A DNA stretch of 64,000 nt, taken from Viola odorata. Its lineage: Eukaryota; Streptophyta; Magnoliopsida; Malpighiales; Violaceae. Under the pieces are notes generated by a model, which worked only from the letters and a program-made list of their open reading frames with translations, made no database searches and was not told where the DNA came from. Position numbers and translations under genes: made by a program. This document shows, piece by piece, positions 1 to 9,720 of this stretch (the stretch's first letter is position 1; each line of letters begins with the position of its first letter). The stretch is from contig OY829543.1 of the NCBI GenBank assembly GCA_963691705.1, forward strand, positions 44,586,855 to 44,650,854. Direction: 5' to 3'.

Positions 1-2099
1 TCTCATCCTCTTCGGAAAAGGATAATACCATTCGATCCAATATGTCTATCGCATCTCCTTTTTTTGTCATGCCATCACGTGTGCGTTTATCTCTTTTCGT
101 GGCTGCCGATTGCTCTGATTCGTCCATATAAGGGGTTCCTCCCGCGATAATGTTAATCATAGGGATATATTCGTCATCAACCGCAAGAGTTTCCCTATCT
201 TTACCTCTGGGAGCATCATCCTTTTGCGGAACGCGAGGAGGAACTGGTGGTTCGTCTGTTGTCCTTTTCATGAGATTATTTCTGGCATCTTCTCTTATTT
301 GGGTAGCAAATTCCCCCAAATATCCTTCTTCTACCAAGCGTTTTATCGTCGATCTTAACTCCCTGCATGCTTCTGTGGAATGGCCCCTGGCTTTGTGGAA
401 TTTACAATAAGCATTTTCCCTTCTCCCTAGAAGCACTCCTGGTTTCGTAGGCGCGGGGTAGCGGATGGGAAGATTTCGCTGTTCCGCTATCGCTAAAATC
501 TCTGCCCTTGGTACGTTAAGAGAAGGAAAATCTGGGTCGTACGTCCGGTTCTTGTAAGAATCCCCGTGACGTCGAGAGGGGGAACCACCGATTTTTCCCT
601 TATAAAAATGACCCTTCTGTTTGTTGGAGGCCTTGGGGATATGGTCTTTCCTTCTGGCGTAATCGTTGATAAAATGGTCGTCAGGTAGTAGCTTCGTGGG
701 AGCAGTAGTAATTTGAGATGTCCCATGCGACGCGTCATACGTCTTATCTCTATTTTCCTCCTCTTCCATTTTTGCGTAATTGTGGGCTTTAAGCCTCAAC
801 GCATCTAAAGTCACTGGAGGATCCACCATGAGTTCGTCTTTCAGCTTTCCATAGCGGCAGTTCCTTTTCAGAGCTTCTATAGCAAAATCAATAGTAACGC
901 CCGGCGTTAAGGACATTTCCAAATCGAAGCGACTAAGAAACTCCTTTAAGGTTTCTTGAGGCCTTCGTTGTATGTCAAATAACACGGCGGCAGATTTCCT
1001 GATTGGAATTGCCGTGCTAAATTTACTCCGGAATTTAGATTCTAATTGCGAGAAATTATTAATGGATCCACCAGAGAGACCCTCAAACCAAAGACGCGCC
1101 ACACCCCGATAATGTCATAACAAATATTTGGCATAACGCCGCATCACTGTGGGTCTGAAACTGAACAAAATCCTTCACTTTATTAATGTGCGAGATGGGA
1201 TCCTTGGTGCCATCATAAACATCAGTGGGAAGCTTCACGCGCCGACTGACCCTGTGACGCCTTATACGACGGCTAAATGGGTGGCCCGATGTATCATCAA
1301 GAATTTCACGCGCCTGACGCGGAGGAGACATTTCGTCCTGACGCCCCCTATTTCGTGGTTCTGGCGTAGGATGTCGTCTAGGAGATCGACTGCGACTCCT
1401 GTGCGAACGACTTCGATACCTTCGACTACTGGATCTTTCACTGTACTTGGGTGACAGACTTCTGTTGGCTCCTTCCCTCCGTCCGTCCCACCGGTTCCTA
1501 ACCCCCACAAGCTGCCTGTCTCCTTGTAGGAGGAGACCTTGCGGCATTTGTGGTACGTAAGCCTCTACTCTTCCCTGAGTAAACTGCTCAACACTAATCG
1601 GAGGATTTCCCGTGGATAAAGGCATCTGGAGGTTTTCTGGAAACAACGGTGATAAAGGTCGATCAGCGACAATAGATGGTGTAAACATGACGCGAGGAGG
1701 GAGACTAGATCCAGAAGCACCAGGCGTGACTCTTACAGCCATTTCCGTCAAATATTCCAGCCGAGAACGAAGGGCCGCTATTTCCATTGCAAAAGGATGT
1801 TCACGATTAAGCACAGATCCCCCCGAAAGAGGAGTGGAGAAATCAGATCCCACTATCTGAGATGACAAGATGTCCGTCTGCGAGGAGGCCAGTCCCCCAG
1901 CAATTCCAACCGAGAGGTCCAGAGATCCCGAAATAATTGGTTGTGTAGTCATAGAGAGGTCAGCAGTAGCAAAAGGGAATAACTGTCTGCGGATTGAGAA
2001 AGGGATATTAGAGGATGATGATCGGATTGGCTCCGATCCCATAATCATGACCGTTCCAATCTTCCGACTAGACGGAGCTTGGCTATTAAGGACACTCAC
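1..2099 (-). pseudogene. Retrotransposon gag (open at left edge, frameshifted)
   Basis: The frame starts at 2099 and encodes a Ser/Arg-rich N-terminal part of about 240 residues (RS repeats near 1350-1480), then the capsid-like retrotransposon gag domain with the landmark LPTDVYDGTKDPISH. A one-base insertion near 1101-1105 throws the frame into a stop at 1083-1085. In the shifted frame the gag domain continues (WFEGLSGGSINNFSQLE, then LKAHNYAKMEEEE). A zinc-knuckle-like segment follows near 310-410 (YCKFHKARGHSTEACR), then an IIAGGTPY motif of the kind seen just before protease in Ty3/gypsy polyproteins. The shifted frame is open to base 1. Gag would package element RNA. This copy would need frameshifting or is dead. 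Confidence 0.8.
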
Positions 2100-2112
2100 T
2101 TAATATACCAAA

Positions 2113-2131
2113 GCTCTCAATGAAAGCACCA
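2113..2131 (-). other. Primer-binding-like site
   Basis: Two bases inside the LTR end the minus strand reads TGGTGCTTTCATTGAGAGC. The same 19 bases follow the LTR of the element at 24727. A TGG start immediately after an LTR is what a tRNA 3' CCA end would pair with. I have not identified the tRNA. Confidence 0.5.
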
Positions 2132-2335
2132 TTTGATAAGATTCTATGTTGATCTTGTAAGATTTGGAGTCGTGCCTGATCGGAACGGTGGCGGTCGGTG
2201 TCAGATGTACCTGCAAAGCGCCGGAGGGAGGGCTCCGGCGTAGACACTCCGATGCTTAAGTCAGTTCGGGTTTCAAAAATAACAGAGGTTCGTCTGAGTG
2301 ATCTCGATCTTACCTTCAGATTGGAAAAGTAGGGG

Positions 2336-2343
2336 TATTTATA
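2336..2343 (-). promoter_or_regulatory. LTR TATA box
   Basis: The minus strand reads CCTATAAATACCCC here, a good plant TATA box, about 200 bases before the inferred 3' end of the LTR. That is where a retrotransposon promoter is expected. Confidence 0.5.
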
Positions 2344-2511
2344 GGCCTGTTCGGCGATACCTGGCGATAACAATCCAGGCGATGTCAGATGGTGACGTCA
2401 CAAGCGATACCGACAGATGACGTCACGAGCGATATCATACGGGCTGCCGGGAGCGATAAGCTCGTGGGTCCCTAGGATGGGATGGTGTCATGCGTGTAGA
2501 GTCGCATGAGT

Positions 2512-2533
2512 CCCCCCCCCCCCCCCCCCCCCC
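2512..2533. repeat. Homopolymer run of 22 C
   Basis: An uninterrupted run of 22 C (G on the element's sense strand) lies inside the inferred LTR. Such a run could fold as a G-quadruplex or be a replication-slippage or assembly artefact. Its exact length should not be trusted. Confidence 0.9.
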
Positions 2534-2810
2534 GCTGGTGTCGACCATCCTAGGAATCCTTCTCTGATTCTCGGGCGATATGAAGATATCTTACGGGTCT
2601 TATGGGAAATCGTCCTAGTGGGAGCCGCAAGTGTGGTAGCACCGTTAGGGCTGTCTTGATTGTTATCAGGAAGTATATATGCCTACTAATAAGTAATAAC
2701 AACTCTGATCCTCTCACGTGCTCTGCATCAAGACTTTCGAAAGTATTCCATTGGTTATATAATTATATTGTTCACACGGTGCATCCACCAAATACAACAA
2801 AAATAACATC

Positions 2811-2842
<32 letters not shown>
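2811..2842. repeat. AAT trinucleotide microsatellite
   Basis: About ten consecutive AAT units lie in the short spacer between the LTR element and the RNase H retroposon. Confidence 0.95.
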
Positions 2843-2846
<4 letters not shown>

Positions 2847-2930
2847 GATATAATATAATACTCCAAGCTGATGCATGCACATGTGCTACTACTATGTTTT
2901 TGAGTAAATACAAAACGGCAGGCGGAATGG

Positions 2931-3482
2931 TTTTTTTTTTTTTAAAGGTAAATTTTTCATTACTGAAATTTAATGAAAATAATCAAGTTGTTCAGGACAT
3001 AAACCGTCCCAAGAATCAGACATACCTATTACAAGGGCTCTTCTAGCGAGAGCATGAGCTTCTACATTAGTTGTTCTTCTGACATGAACAAAACAACAGG
3101 AAACGAATTGCAGCGCAAGGCGAGAAATATCAGCAACAATCACCCCCAAGGACGAGAACAATTGCGACTCAGAGTTAACAGCTTGAATCAATTCCAGACA
3201 GTCGGATTGTACCTGAACATGGCCATAGCCACGATCTATGGCAATCTCGAGGGCTCTGCACACGGCTAAACCTTCACCCACAGCAGCGTCCAAACGGAAT
3301 GAGGCGAACTCGTAGCCAGAAAAAACACAACTTCCATCACTCACTCGAGCAATGAAGCCGAGACCACTACTATAGGGTCCGATCGCCGCATCAGTATTAA
3401 GACAGACAATCCCAGCACCTGGGTGACACCAGTCAGCTGCAGAGGTCAAAGGAACCGGAATGGGTTGGATTATGTTATGCAT
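2931..3482 (-). mobile_element. Retroposed RNase H-type sequence with poly(A) tail
   Basis: The minus-strand open frame 3482-2970 is followed, about 27 bases after its stop, by a run of 13 A on the minus strand (T at 2931-2943). That is the layout of a 5'-truncated LINE or of a retroposed transcript. Weakly similar sequences flank both sides (ACGGCAGGCGGAATGG at about 2915, ACGGGGAGTAATGG at about 3518) and might be a decayed target duplication, but I would not rely on this. Confidence 0.5.
2970..3482 (-). CDS. RNase H-like domain protein (RVT_3 type), 170 aa
   Basis: An intact frame of 170 codons. It shows the plant RNase H-like (RVT_3) fold seen at the C-terminus of LINE ORF2 and in many free-standing plant proteins. 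The first acidic residue is in LNTDAAI (residue 31), a Glu in the helix AAVGEGLAVCRALEIA, then an Asp in VQSDCLELIQAV. The C-terminal HVRRTTNVEAHALARRAL segment holds the conserved N.EAH.LA pattern. Family members cleave RNA in RNA:DNA hybrids, but many stand-alone plant copies have no demonstrated activity. No reverse transcriptase domain lies upstream. It may be a LINE fragment that happens to stay open, or a small retrogene. Confidence 0.55.
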   Translation of the reverse strand: MHNIIQPIPVPLTSAADWCHPGAGIVCLNTDAAIGPYSSGLGFIARVSDGSCVFSGYEFASFRLDAAVGEGLAVCRALEIAIDRGYGHVQVQSDCLELIQAVNSESQLFSSLGVIVADISRLALQFVSCCFVHVRRTTNVEAHALARRALVIGMSDSWDGLCPEQLDYFH

Positions 3483-4202
3483 TTAACTTTAAAGTTGAAA
3501 TTTTCTTTGTTTTTACGGGGAGTAATGGGAGTAATGGTATAGACATGTACACATTTTATTTTGATATTTATTTAATAATTATTTATTTAAATAAAAATAA
3601 TATTTTGATATAATTTTGAAAAGAAAAAAAGGCTCCTTAATTATTTAAAGAACCTCCTTAAGAGCCTCGCTTTGAAAGATGTCTTAATTAATTTGAAAAA
3701 ATATGTCATATACTCTCTCCCTCCGTATTAAAAAAACGCCCTAATCATTTTTTATTTTAAAAAATATATATTATTTTCGTCATTTCTAATGTATCAAGAA
3801 ATTAAAATTAGTATTGATTAAGTGTAGTTAAAAAAATGACTAAGAACAACGGCTAAAAATACATAATTTTTATTGAACTAAATTACACTTATTAAATACA
3901 CAATCAATTGAATCCATGAGTAATTTTTTTAATAAATTTGCTTTTAGCTTAATGTTATAGAAGAAGTAGAAAAGGCAGTGTCATACCAAACAAAAAATTT
4001 GGAATAAAAATTTGATTTTACTGTGTGAATATATTGAATAGTAAGCACACGAAATTATAATTCAACTGATTAGTAAATGATTGATGGTTTAATTCATATA
4101 TTTTTGTTATTTAATTTTGGCAAATTGGATAGCAAAACTACCTAGAATCTCCTTACTTGTGCAGATATGCAAGGAGGCAGCAAGAATGGAGAATATATCA
4201 GC
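3483..4202. other. AT-rich spacer, no gene seen
   Basis: Very AT-rich sequence without a credible coding frame. At about 3712-3735 there is a CTCTCCCTCCGTATTA stretch resembling a Stowaway-type terminal repeat, but no matching inverted end was found. No RNA gene was recognised. Confidence 0.5.
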
Positions 4203-5183
4203 TTCGAGCTTTTACCAGATAAATGATCAATCTTGGTCGTAGGCTTGGCCAAGATTGATTAGCTAGAGGCGTGTTGATTGAGGAGTCACGGACCGCGTGT
4301 GGATTGGAGCAATAGCTGGATACGAGCTAGAAGACAAAGTCAGTTGGCGAGAGGACTTATGGATCCTAATCTGATTTTATTTTGAACAAACAATCTGTTT
4401 ATTATCTTTATCTTAGTTTTCGATTTGAGTAATTATTTTGTAATATTTTTTAGTTTTGAAATTTGGATTTGTAAAGAATACGTGAAATGTGGGGATCCTA
4501 GTTTTGTTTAAAAGCTAGGAAAGGCTATCAATTACGGACATCTTCCATCTCTTGTTTCTGGATCGCAAAAAATTTCGCTTTGTAATTTTCATTAGGGAAA
4601 ATACAGATTTAATTTCATCTTTCATTTTCCAATATTTAGTCATTGTCTTTTCTATTATGACGTGCAGTAGCTAAACCCCCATTTTTGGTAAGGGTTGTTG
4701 AGCTATTCTTTGCTTCGTGAGACCAAAAATGAACCTCATAACCTTCTTATTCGTAATCGTCTCAAACTTTATTTTAACAAACCGGTCTCCATTAAAATCA
4801 AGGTTTGATCACCCTTAGGCGTTAGTGAGAGATTTGCAGTCAGCCAAGGAGGGGACGAGTTGAAACCAAATTGGTCAAGTAGATAGCTAACCTCGCGCAA
4901 GTTAGTGAGTTTAGAAGATATAGGCCTAACTAAATTGACAATCTAGGGCTCTGACTGGGGAGTAGCTTGGCCTAGACATTGTCTGCCCCAGTTCCATTGA
5001 GAAAGCGCATGCGACTCAAGCTAGCAATCAATTGCATAAACCCTTTAACCAGCAAGGTGTCCACTGATTAGGATCATCAGGAGAGGGAGTACCCGCCAGG
5101 TGGTTATTTGAGGAGGGAATTAGCTAATCAATCTTGGCCAAGCCTACGACCAAGATTGATCATTTATCTGGTAAAAGCTCGAA
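4203..5183. repeat. Perfect 63-base inverted repeats flanking about 855 bases
   Basis: Bases 4203-4265 are the exact reverse complement of 5121-5183, starting TTCGAGCTTTTACCAG and ending at TTAGCTA. Within each arm lies a smaller palindrome (GATCAATCTTGG ... CCAAGATTGAT). No target-site duplication flanks the pair. The sequence between the arms is unrecognised and non-coding. The right arm abuts, and may overlap, the gag remnant of Ogre-like element A, so the left arm may be an inverted copy of a gag piece and not a transposon terminus. Either a foldback element or a recent inverted duplication would fit. Confidence 0.8.
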
Positions 5184-5558
5184 CCTTCCACACCATTGTG
5201 CAACCCACCAAACAACCCGAGCGATCAAAATAAACGAAATAGCCAAGGGAATCGAGAGTCACAACCATTTTTCTCCATCCCTACAAGGGAGGTTTACGAG
5301 CATCTCGTGGCAACTGGGCAAATTACACCCATCCCAACTCAACCAGCGCAACCTCCTTACCCAAAGTGGTATGATCCTAGTGTTGCATGCGAGTACCACG
5401 CTAGAGCTCAGGGGCACACTCTGGAAGACTGTTTGGCCTTTAAAGAAAAGGTCAGACACTTGATCAAGTGTGGACGATTCCCTTTTGAAGAGTTAGCTGA
5501 AGGACCTAACACGACCACCATCTCTACACCTACCAGCTCTACACTTACCAGCTCCTGA
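5184..5558 (+). pseudogene. Ogre-like gag C-terminal remnant (copy A)
   Basis: Translation in the frame of 5196-5558 gives a peptide that aligns along its length with the end of gag B (14930-15218): CNPPN, then EVYEHLVATGQITPIPTQP, then a zinc-knuckle-like CEYHARAQGHTLEDC, then KVRHLIKCG. It runs about 15 codons further than gag B before stopping (ending TSSTLTSS). The N-terminal two thirds are absent, replaced by the inverted-repeat region. It cannot make a functional gag. Confidence 0.75.
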
Positions 5559-7684
5559 ATGGTTATTCCCCTCCAGCTCACAACGGACCCATCCTGCTAA
5601 TTCGTTCAGTAGCAATGACTATAATATTTTGTAAATAGTCGAGCCTATGACTATAAACTAGGGCGTTTCATGGGAGGCCACCCACGTGTTATTTTTAGTA
5701 TTTCTACTTTTGTTAAATCAAGAATTTGGAATATCTTTTCCTCGGAATTTACAATTTAATTCCCCTTTTTGTTCTAGATACCATGTGACTTGGGGGCAAG
5801 CAAGTGAAATGATTGAACACACTTTACCGGGGGGCAAAGCATAGAGAGCGATAATTCACAACCATGAGTTCTATGTGTCATTCCTACATTTGCTTCAGTG
5901 CGTCACCACTACAAGATAGGAAAATCCTCCTTCCACTGGAGTCAAATCAACATACTCAATGCGGTCTTGTTCGGCAATATGACGATATGCACACCTTACA
6001 AAGCTCCTGGCTATAAATTCGAAACTCAACCATGATTAAATCTTTCATGTTTTGAATTTGATCATCACAGACAAGATCTCTCCGTGTACATGCACGATAA
6101 TCGTACGGTGAAGATCAATCCTCTAATAGATGAGCCAGTAAGCACATGTGATGGGATTGCATTCACTTGTTTTATCCGCAATCCCGTGTCACAAAAGTTA
6201 AAGTGTTGGAGCCTCCTCCCCACAAAGGAACGGCTGACTAGATTCCCCAATGACCATCGAAATCTCCATTTGACCATGGATTCTCCTCCGTTACTCAAGA
6301 CGATGTTCAAGCCATATTTCTTGAACAAATCAGATCAACAATTGACCACCCCCGGCGTAGGAGATGTCTCCTCATCCAAGAGCAGTCAAGGAGCGAATCT
6401 GGAGAGATTTTAAGATAGCTCTACAGTCGCCACAATGAGCTGGTGTCTTTGCAGAACATCTTGTAATTGCAAACAACCAGTCTCAATATTCATTCTGAGC
6501 TCATCTTTCCTTGGCAAAGTCCAAGAGCAATTCAGTTGATTTTAAGGTTGGATCCACATGAAGAGACCGCACCTCTACCTCTCAGTAAGGCGTTATCATC
6601 TGATCATCTAGGAGGCAGCCTAAGCCCTAAACCCTATCCAAGAACTTGATGACCATCCTCCACAATGTTGTAATTGACTATGACGAAACCGTTAGAAATG
6701 TCTGCAGCAATACCATCATCCAATTTGAGTACGGATAATGCGGGATCAGAATCATATCGCCGATTCCTCACCAGTGAACCTGTTTGATCATTAGTTTCCG
6801 CTTGCTGCACACGTCCAGAGAAGTCCACTTACCTCTCTACCTCTTTAATTTTTGTACAATCATTCATTCCCGTATTGGGGGCAATTCTTTTTTAATTATT
6901 CATAAAATTCTTGTGAGTGGTCATGCCCTCACGTTTTGTCTGTAAAATTGCTAAGAATTTTTGACTTTATAAACTATGAATATAGATTCTTTGAATAAAA
7001 TCCACACTACCCTCAAATTTTTCAAACCTTCCCTAGATTGAGCATGTTCAACATGTTACTGCATTATGGATAACTTGTGCATCCATACGAAATTGTATGA
7101 CATGCATGATCTCGCATGCTAGCTCTTATATCTGCAGCATGCCTTAGATGTAAGCAATCATAAACACATCCCTGTGAGCATTTTGGGCCTCCACGCCTTA
7201 TTTCTTTCACGAGTGCAAATGCCAGACTAGGTGCTAGTTGGATTTGCATAATATCCAGGGTACATGCACCATTAGACATGGGATAGCAGTAAAATGACAT
7301 TGAACTTTGCTCTTTCTACCATTTTTTATTTTTTCAATAAAACAATGAGCAGTGCCTGATTGAGATGGCTAACTAGAGAAAGGGTGCACATCGAACGTGG
7401 GTTGCGCAAGAGGGATTCCAAAATCTCCGAAGATTGTTGATGGTCAACGCCGGAAAGAGGCCAAACAAAAATAAGAGATGAAGGCCTCAGCCTTAAACCA
7501 AAACTAAGGAAGGCCAACATGAAAACTGTACTTGCTTTGCTTGCTGATGTGTTTTATGTTCGAATAAAAAAAATAAAAAAAAAAGGAAAAAGGAAAAATC
7601 AAAAGTGTTCAAAGAATACAACAAAACAAAAGCAGAAGCAAATGCAAAAGGGGCCCCAGGGTCAGCTCATAAAAAACTCCATCG
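5559..7684 (+). other. Element A 3' region, block conserved with element B
   Basis: Non-coding. Segments align with 15285-17000 of element B: the stretch just after gag (ACGACTATAAAC-like, about 5640 vs 15370), the segment ending in CATGTTTTGAATTTGATCA (about 6046 vs 15782), and 7060-7230 containing CATAAACACATCCCTGTGAG (vs 16750). No open frame of recognisable family occurs. Copy-to-copy conservation outside coding sequence implies these blocks belong to the transmitted element. Confidence 0.6.
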
Positions 7685-8150
7685 AAAAATCACCCCTGCG
7701 AAGATCCAAAAACTTGGGCCTAGTGCCCTCAAAGCAATCAAGAAGGGGCATCCCTAATGAAAATCACAAAATTAGGCACAGTACCCCCCAAGGCGACCAA
7801 GAAGAAAAATCACCCCCGTGAAGATTCAAAAAAATTTGGGCACAGTGCCCTCAAAGCAATCAAGAAGGGGCATCCCCAATGAAAATCACAAAATTGGGCA
7901 CAGTCCCCCCCAAGGCGACCAAGAAGAAAAATCACCCCTGTGAAAATTCAAAAACTTGGGCACAGTGCCCTCAAAGCAATCAAGGAGGGGTATCCTCAAT
8001 GAAGATCAAAGAACTGGAGCGCCTTGTCTTCGGAAAGATCAAGAAGAAAAGCATCCCCAGTAAGGATCCAAGAATCTAGACGTTACACCCTCAAAGTGAT
8101 CGCGGGAAAAAGCATCCCCATAAAAGACTGAAGGACTTGTGCACTTTGTC
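7685..8150 (+). repeat. Tandem array, about 121-base unit, nearly 4 copies
   Basis: Units begin near 7685, 7805, 7927 and 8047, each starting AAAAATCACCCC or a variant. Each contains GGGCACAGTGCCCTCAAAGC, whose GGGCAC...GTGCCC part is itself a hairpin. The last unit is diverged. The array is specific to copy A; at the matching place copy B has an A/G-rich stretch. Confidence 0.85.
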
Positions 8151-8739
8151 CTCACCACGGCCAATCAACAGGCCCTGTTTATTGAGAAAAATATTCACTT
8201 CTTCTCCCCAGCAAAGTCCTTTCGATTATATGAATGCCCATGCATGTGCATCTTCATCTGAAGTTTATTCACTCTGATTGACATTGCAAATCTGACTTCG
8301 TGCTATATTTGTTGCATTTTGATGAGTGTAAACACGTAACCTTGTTTCTAAGTGTGAGTGCAAACACCATTATCCGGTGAGGATTGCCTACGTCTACATG
8401 TTGTGAGAAAGTCTTGTCCTTGAGGTCGTTATCTCCTGGGCAAGATGCAGATACTTTTCTAGGCTTGTATCAAGCATGCTCATATGAAAGAAACTAGATG
8501 ACATGTTCTCCAGAATGCATAAACTTGTTGAATCTTCTCTTGATAGGGAAGTTTTTTTTATGAAATGTTGGGGGCAAACTTTAGGGTAGTGTGGGAATAC
8601 TTTCATATACAACATACATGATTTGATTTCATTGTTTCTATTTATCAATTGCTTTCTCTTTTTCCATCCATTGCTACTTCGCGTTTGTTTCCTCCCTATT
8701 TGTAGGATACAAATATGCATCAGTAGAATCTCACACTGT
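8151..8739 (+). other. Element A 3' region, second block conserved with element B
   Basis: Non-coding. It aligns with 17440-17960 of element B, including TGAATGCCCATGCATGTGCA, ACGTAACCTTGTTTC and GAAAGTCTTGT...TTGAGGTCGTTAT. It separates the 121-base array from the 73-base array. Confidence 0.6.
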
Positions 8740-9175
8740 GATCAAACTCCACCATCAATGTTGTGCGGGGTATCAAGCTTCCTCACCATTCGTGCATCCG
8801 AATGGAGTACGTTACCACTCCTAATCAACTTGGTGTGGCGGCTCATCTTCCCCACCGTCCAATGAGCACTCGAATGGAGTACGTTACCACTCCTAATCAA
8901 CTTGGTGTGGCGGCTCATCTTCCCCACCGTCCAATGAGCACTCGAATGGAGTACGTTACCACTCCTCAATCAACTTCGTGTGGCGGCTCATCTTCCCCAC
9001 CGTCCAATGAGCATCCGAATGGAGCACGTTACCACTCCATAATCAGTTTTGAGCGGCGAATCACGCTTCCCAACCGTCCCATCGACACCTGAATGGAGCA
9101 CGTTACCACTCCACCATCAATTTCGTGCGGTGGATCACATTTCCCCCACCATCCAATCCATATCCGAATGAAGGT
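8740..9175 (+). repeat. Tandem array, about 73-base unit, 6 copies
   Basis: Units are marked by CGAATGGAGTACGTTACCAC at about 8799, 8871 and 8943, then more diverged copies near 9016, 9090 and 9166. The second and third units are almost identical, pointing to recent local amplification. Each unit also carries GGTGTGGCGGCTCATCTTCC. Confidence 0.9.
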
Positions 9176-9204
9176 ATGATACCACTTCCCTTCCAACCTC
9201 TTTT

Positions 9205-9300
9205 CGTGTCGTGGTGACTTGGTCACCCGTGTTGGTGTGACGACTTGGTCGTCCAGTTTTCAGTTATGTCATGCAGTGACTTGGTCACCCATTTTCCATC
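9205..9300 (+). repeat. Three short hairpins with co-varying arms
   Basis: Three perfect stem-loops share the loop TTG: GGTGAC/GTCACC (9213-9227), GACGAC/GTCGTC (9239-9253) and GTGAC/GTCAC (9276-9288). The first two differ at two stem positions, and in both cases the paired base in the other arm changes with it. Confidence 0.75.
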
Positions 9301-9308
9301 CTGTTTTT

Positions 9309-9545
9309 AAATGGTGTGAAGGGTCATGTCCCTCACATCCTATTTTTAAAATGTTGTAAGTGGTCACGTCCCCACAACATGTCTTTTTAAATGTTGTAAG
9401 CGGTCACGTCCCCACAACATGTTTTTAAATGGTGTGAAAGGTCATGTCCCTCACATCTTGCTTTTAAATGGTGTGAAAGGTCATGTCCCTCACATCCTGT
9501 CTATTAAAAATATTGTGACTGGTCATGTCCCCACAATATATCTTC
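9309..9545 (+). repeat. Tandem array, about 40-base unit, 6 copies, each a hairpin
   Basis: Each unit has two complementary arms around a conserved loop containing GGTCAYGTCCC. Three arm pairs occur: GGTGTGA/TCACATC (units 1, 4, 5, one G-T wobble), ATGTTGT/ACAACAT (units 2, 3) and ATATTGTG/CACAATAT (unit 6). The arms differ in sequence but stay complementary. Confidence 0.85.
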
Positions 9546-9720
9546 AAATATCCCCCACATTCAAGCAAAGGTACGATATAATCAACCAAACATCAGCAAC
9601 AACCTCCAATGTGCAGCAGCGTCCGAGTGCAGTTTCAATTTCAATTTCCACATCGATGTCTCAGGGGGCAACAACACCCGAGCAAAGCTACATCACCATC
9701 ATACTCCTCTGAATCAAACA

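Larger units (their letters stand above)
1..2668 (-). mobile_element. Ty3/gypsy-type LTR retrotransposon, 5' part, continues beyond left edge
   Basis: Read on the minus strand, this is the 5' end of an LTR element: a probable LTR (2668 down to 2134), a primer-binding-like site, then a gag frame that runs out of the window at base 1. Its gag resembles the one at 25671-28735, and the 19 bases after both LTRs are identical, so the two are relatives in opposite orientation. The spacing LTR, PBS, short leader, gag is that of an autonomous-type Ty3/gypsy element. A frameshift in gag shows this copy is defective. No protease or polymerase is visible because the window ends. Confidence 0.75.
2134..2668 (-). 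repeat. Probable 5' LTR of the minus-strand element
   Basis: On the minus strand the segment begins TGATAACA and ends CTTATCA just before the primer-binding-like site. These imperfect inverted ends resemble those of the LTR at 24727-25518 (TGATAAT...ATTATCA). It contains a TATA box at 2336-2343. The outer boundary at 2668 is the less certain one, because the partner LTR is outside the window and the flanking duplication cannot be tested. Confidence 0.55.

Noticed and set aside
3705..3740. Stowaway-like terminus CTCTCCCTCCGTATTA
   Set aside because: No inverted partner and no TA duplication could be found within the next few hundred bases.
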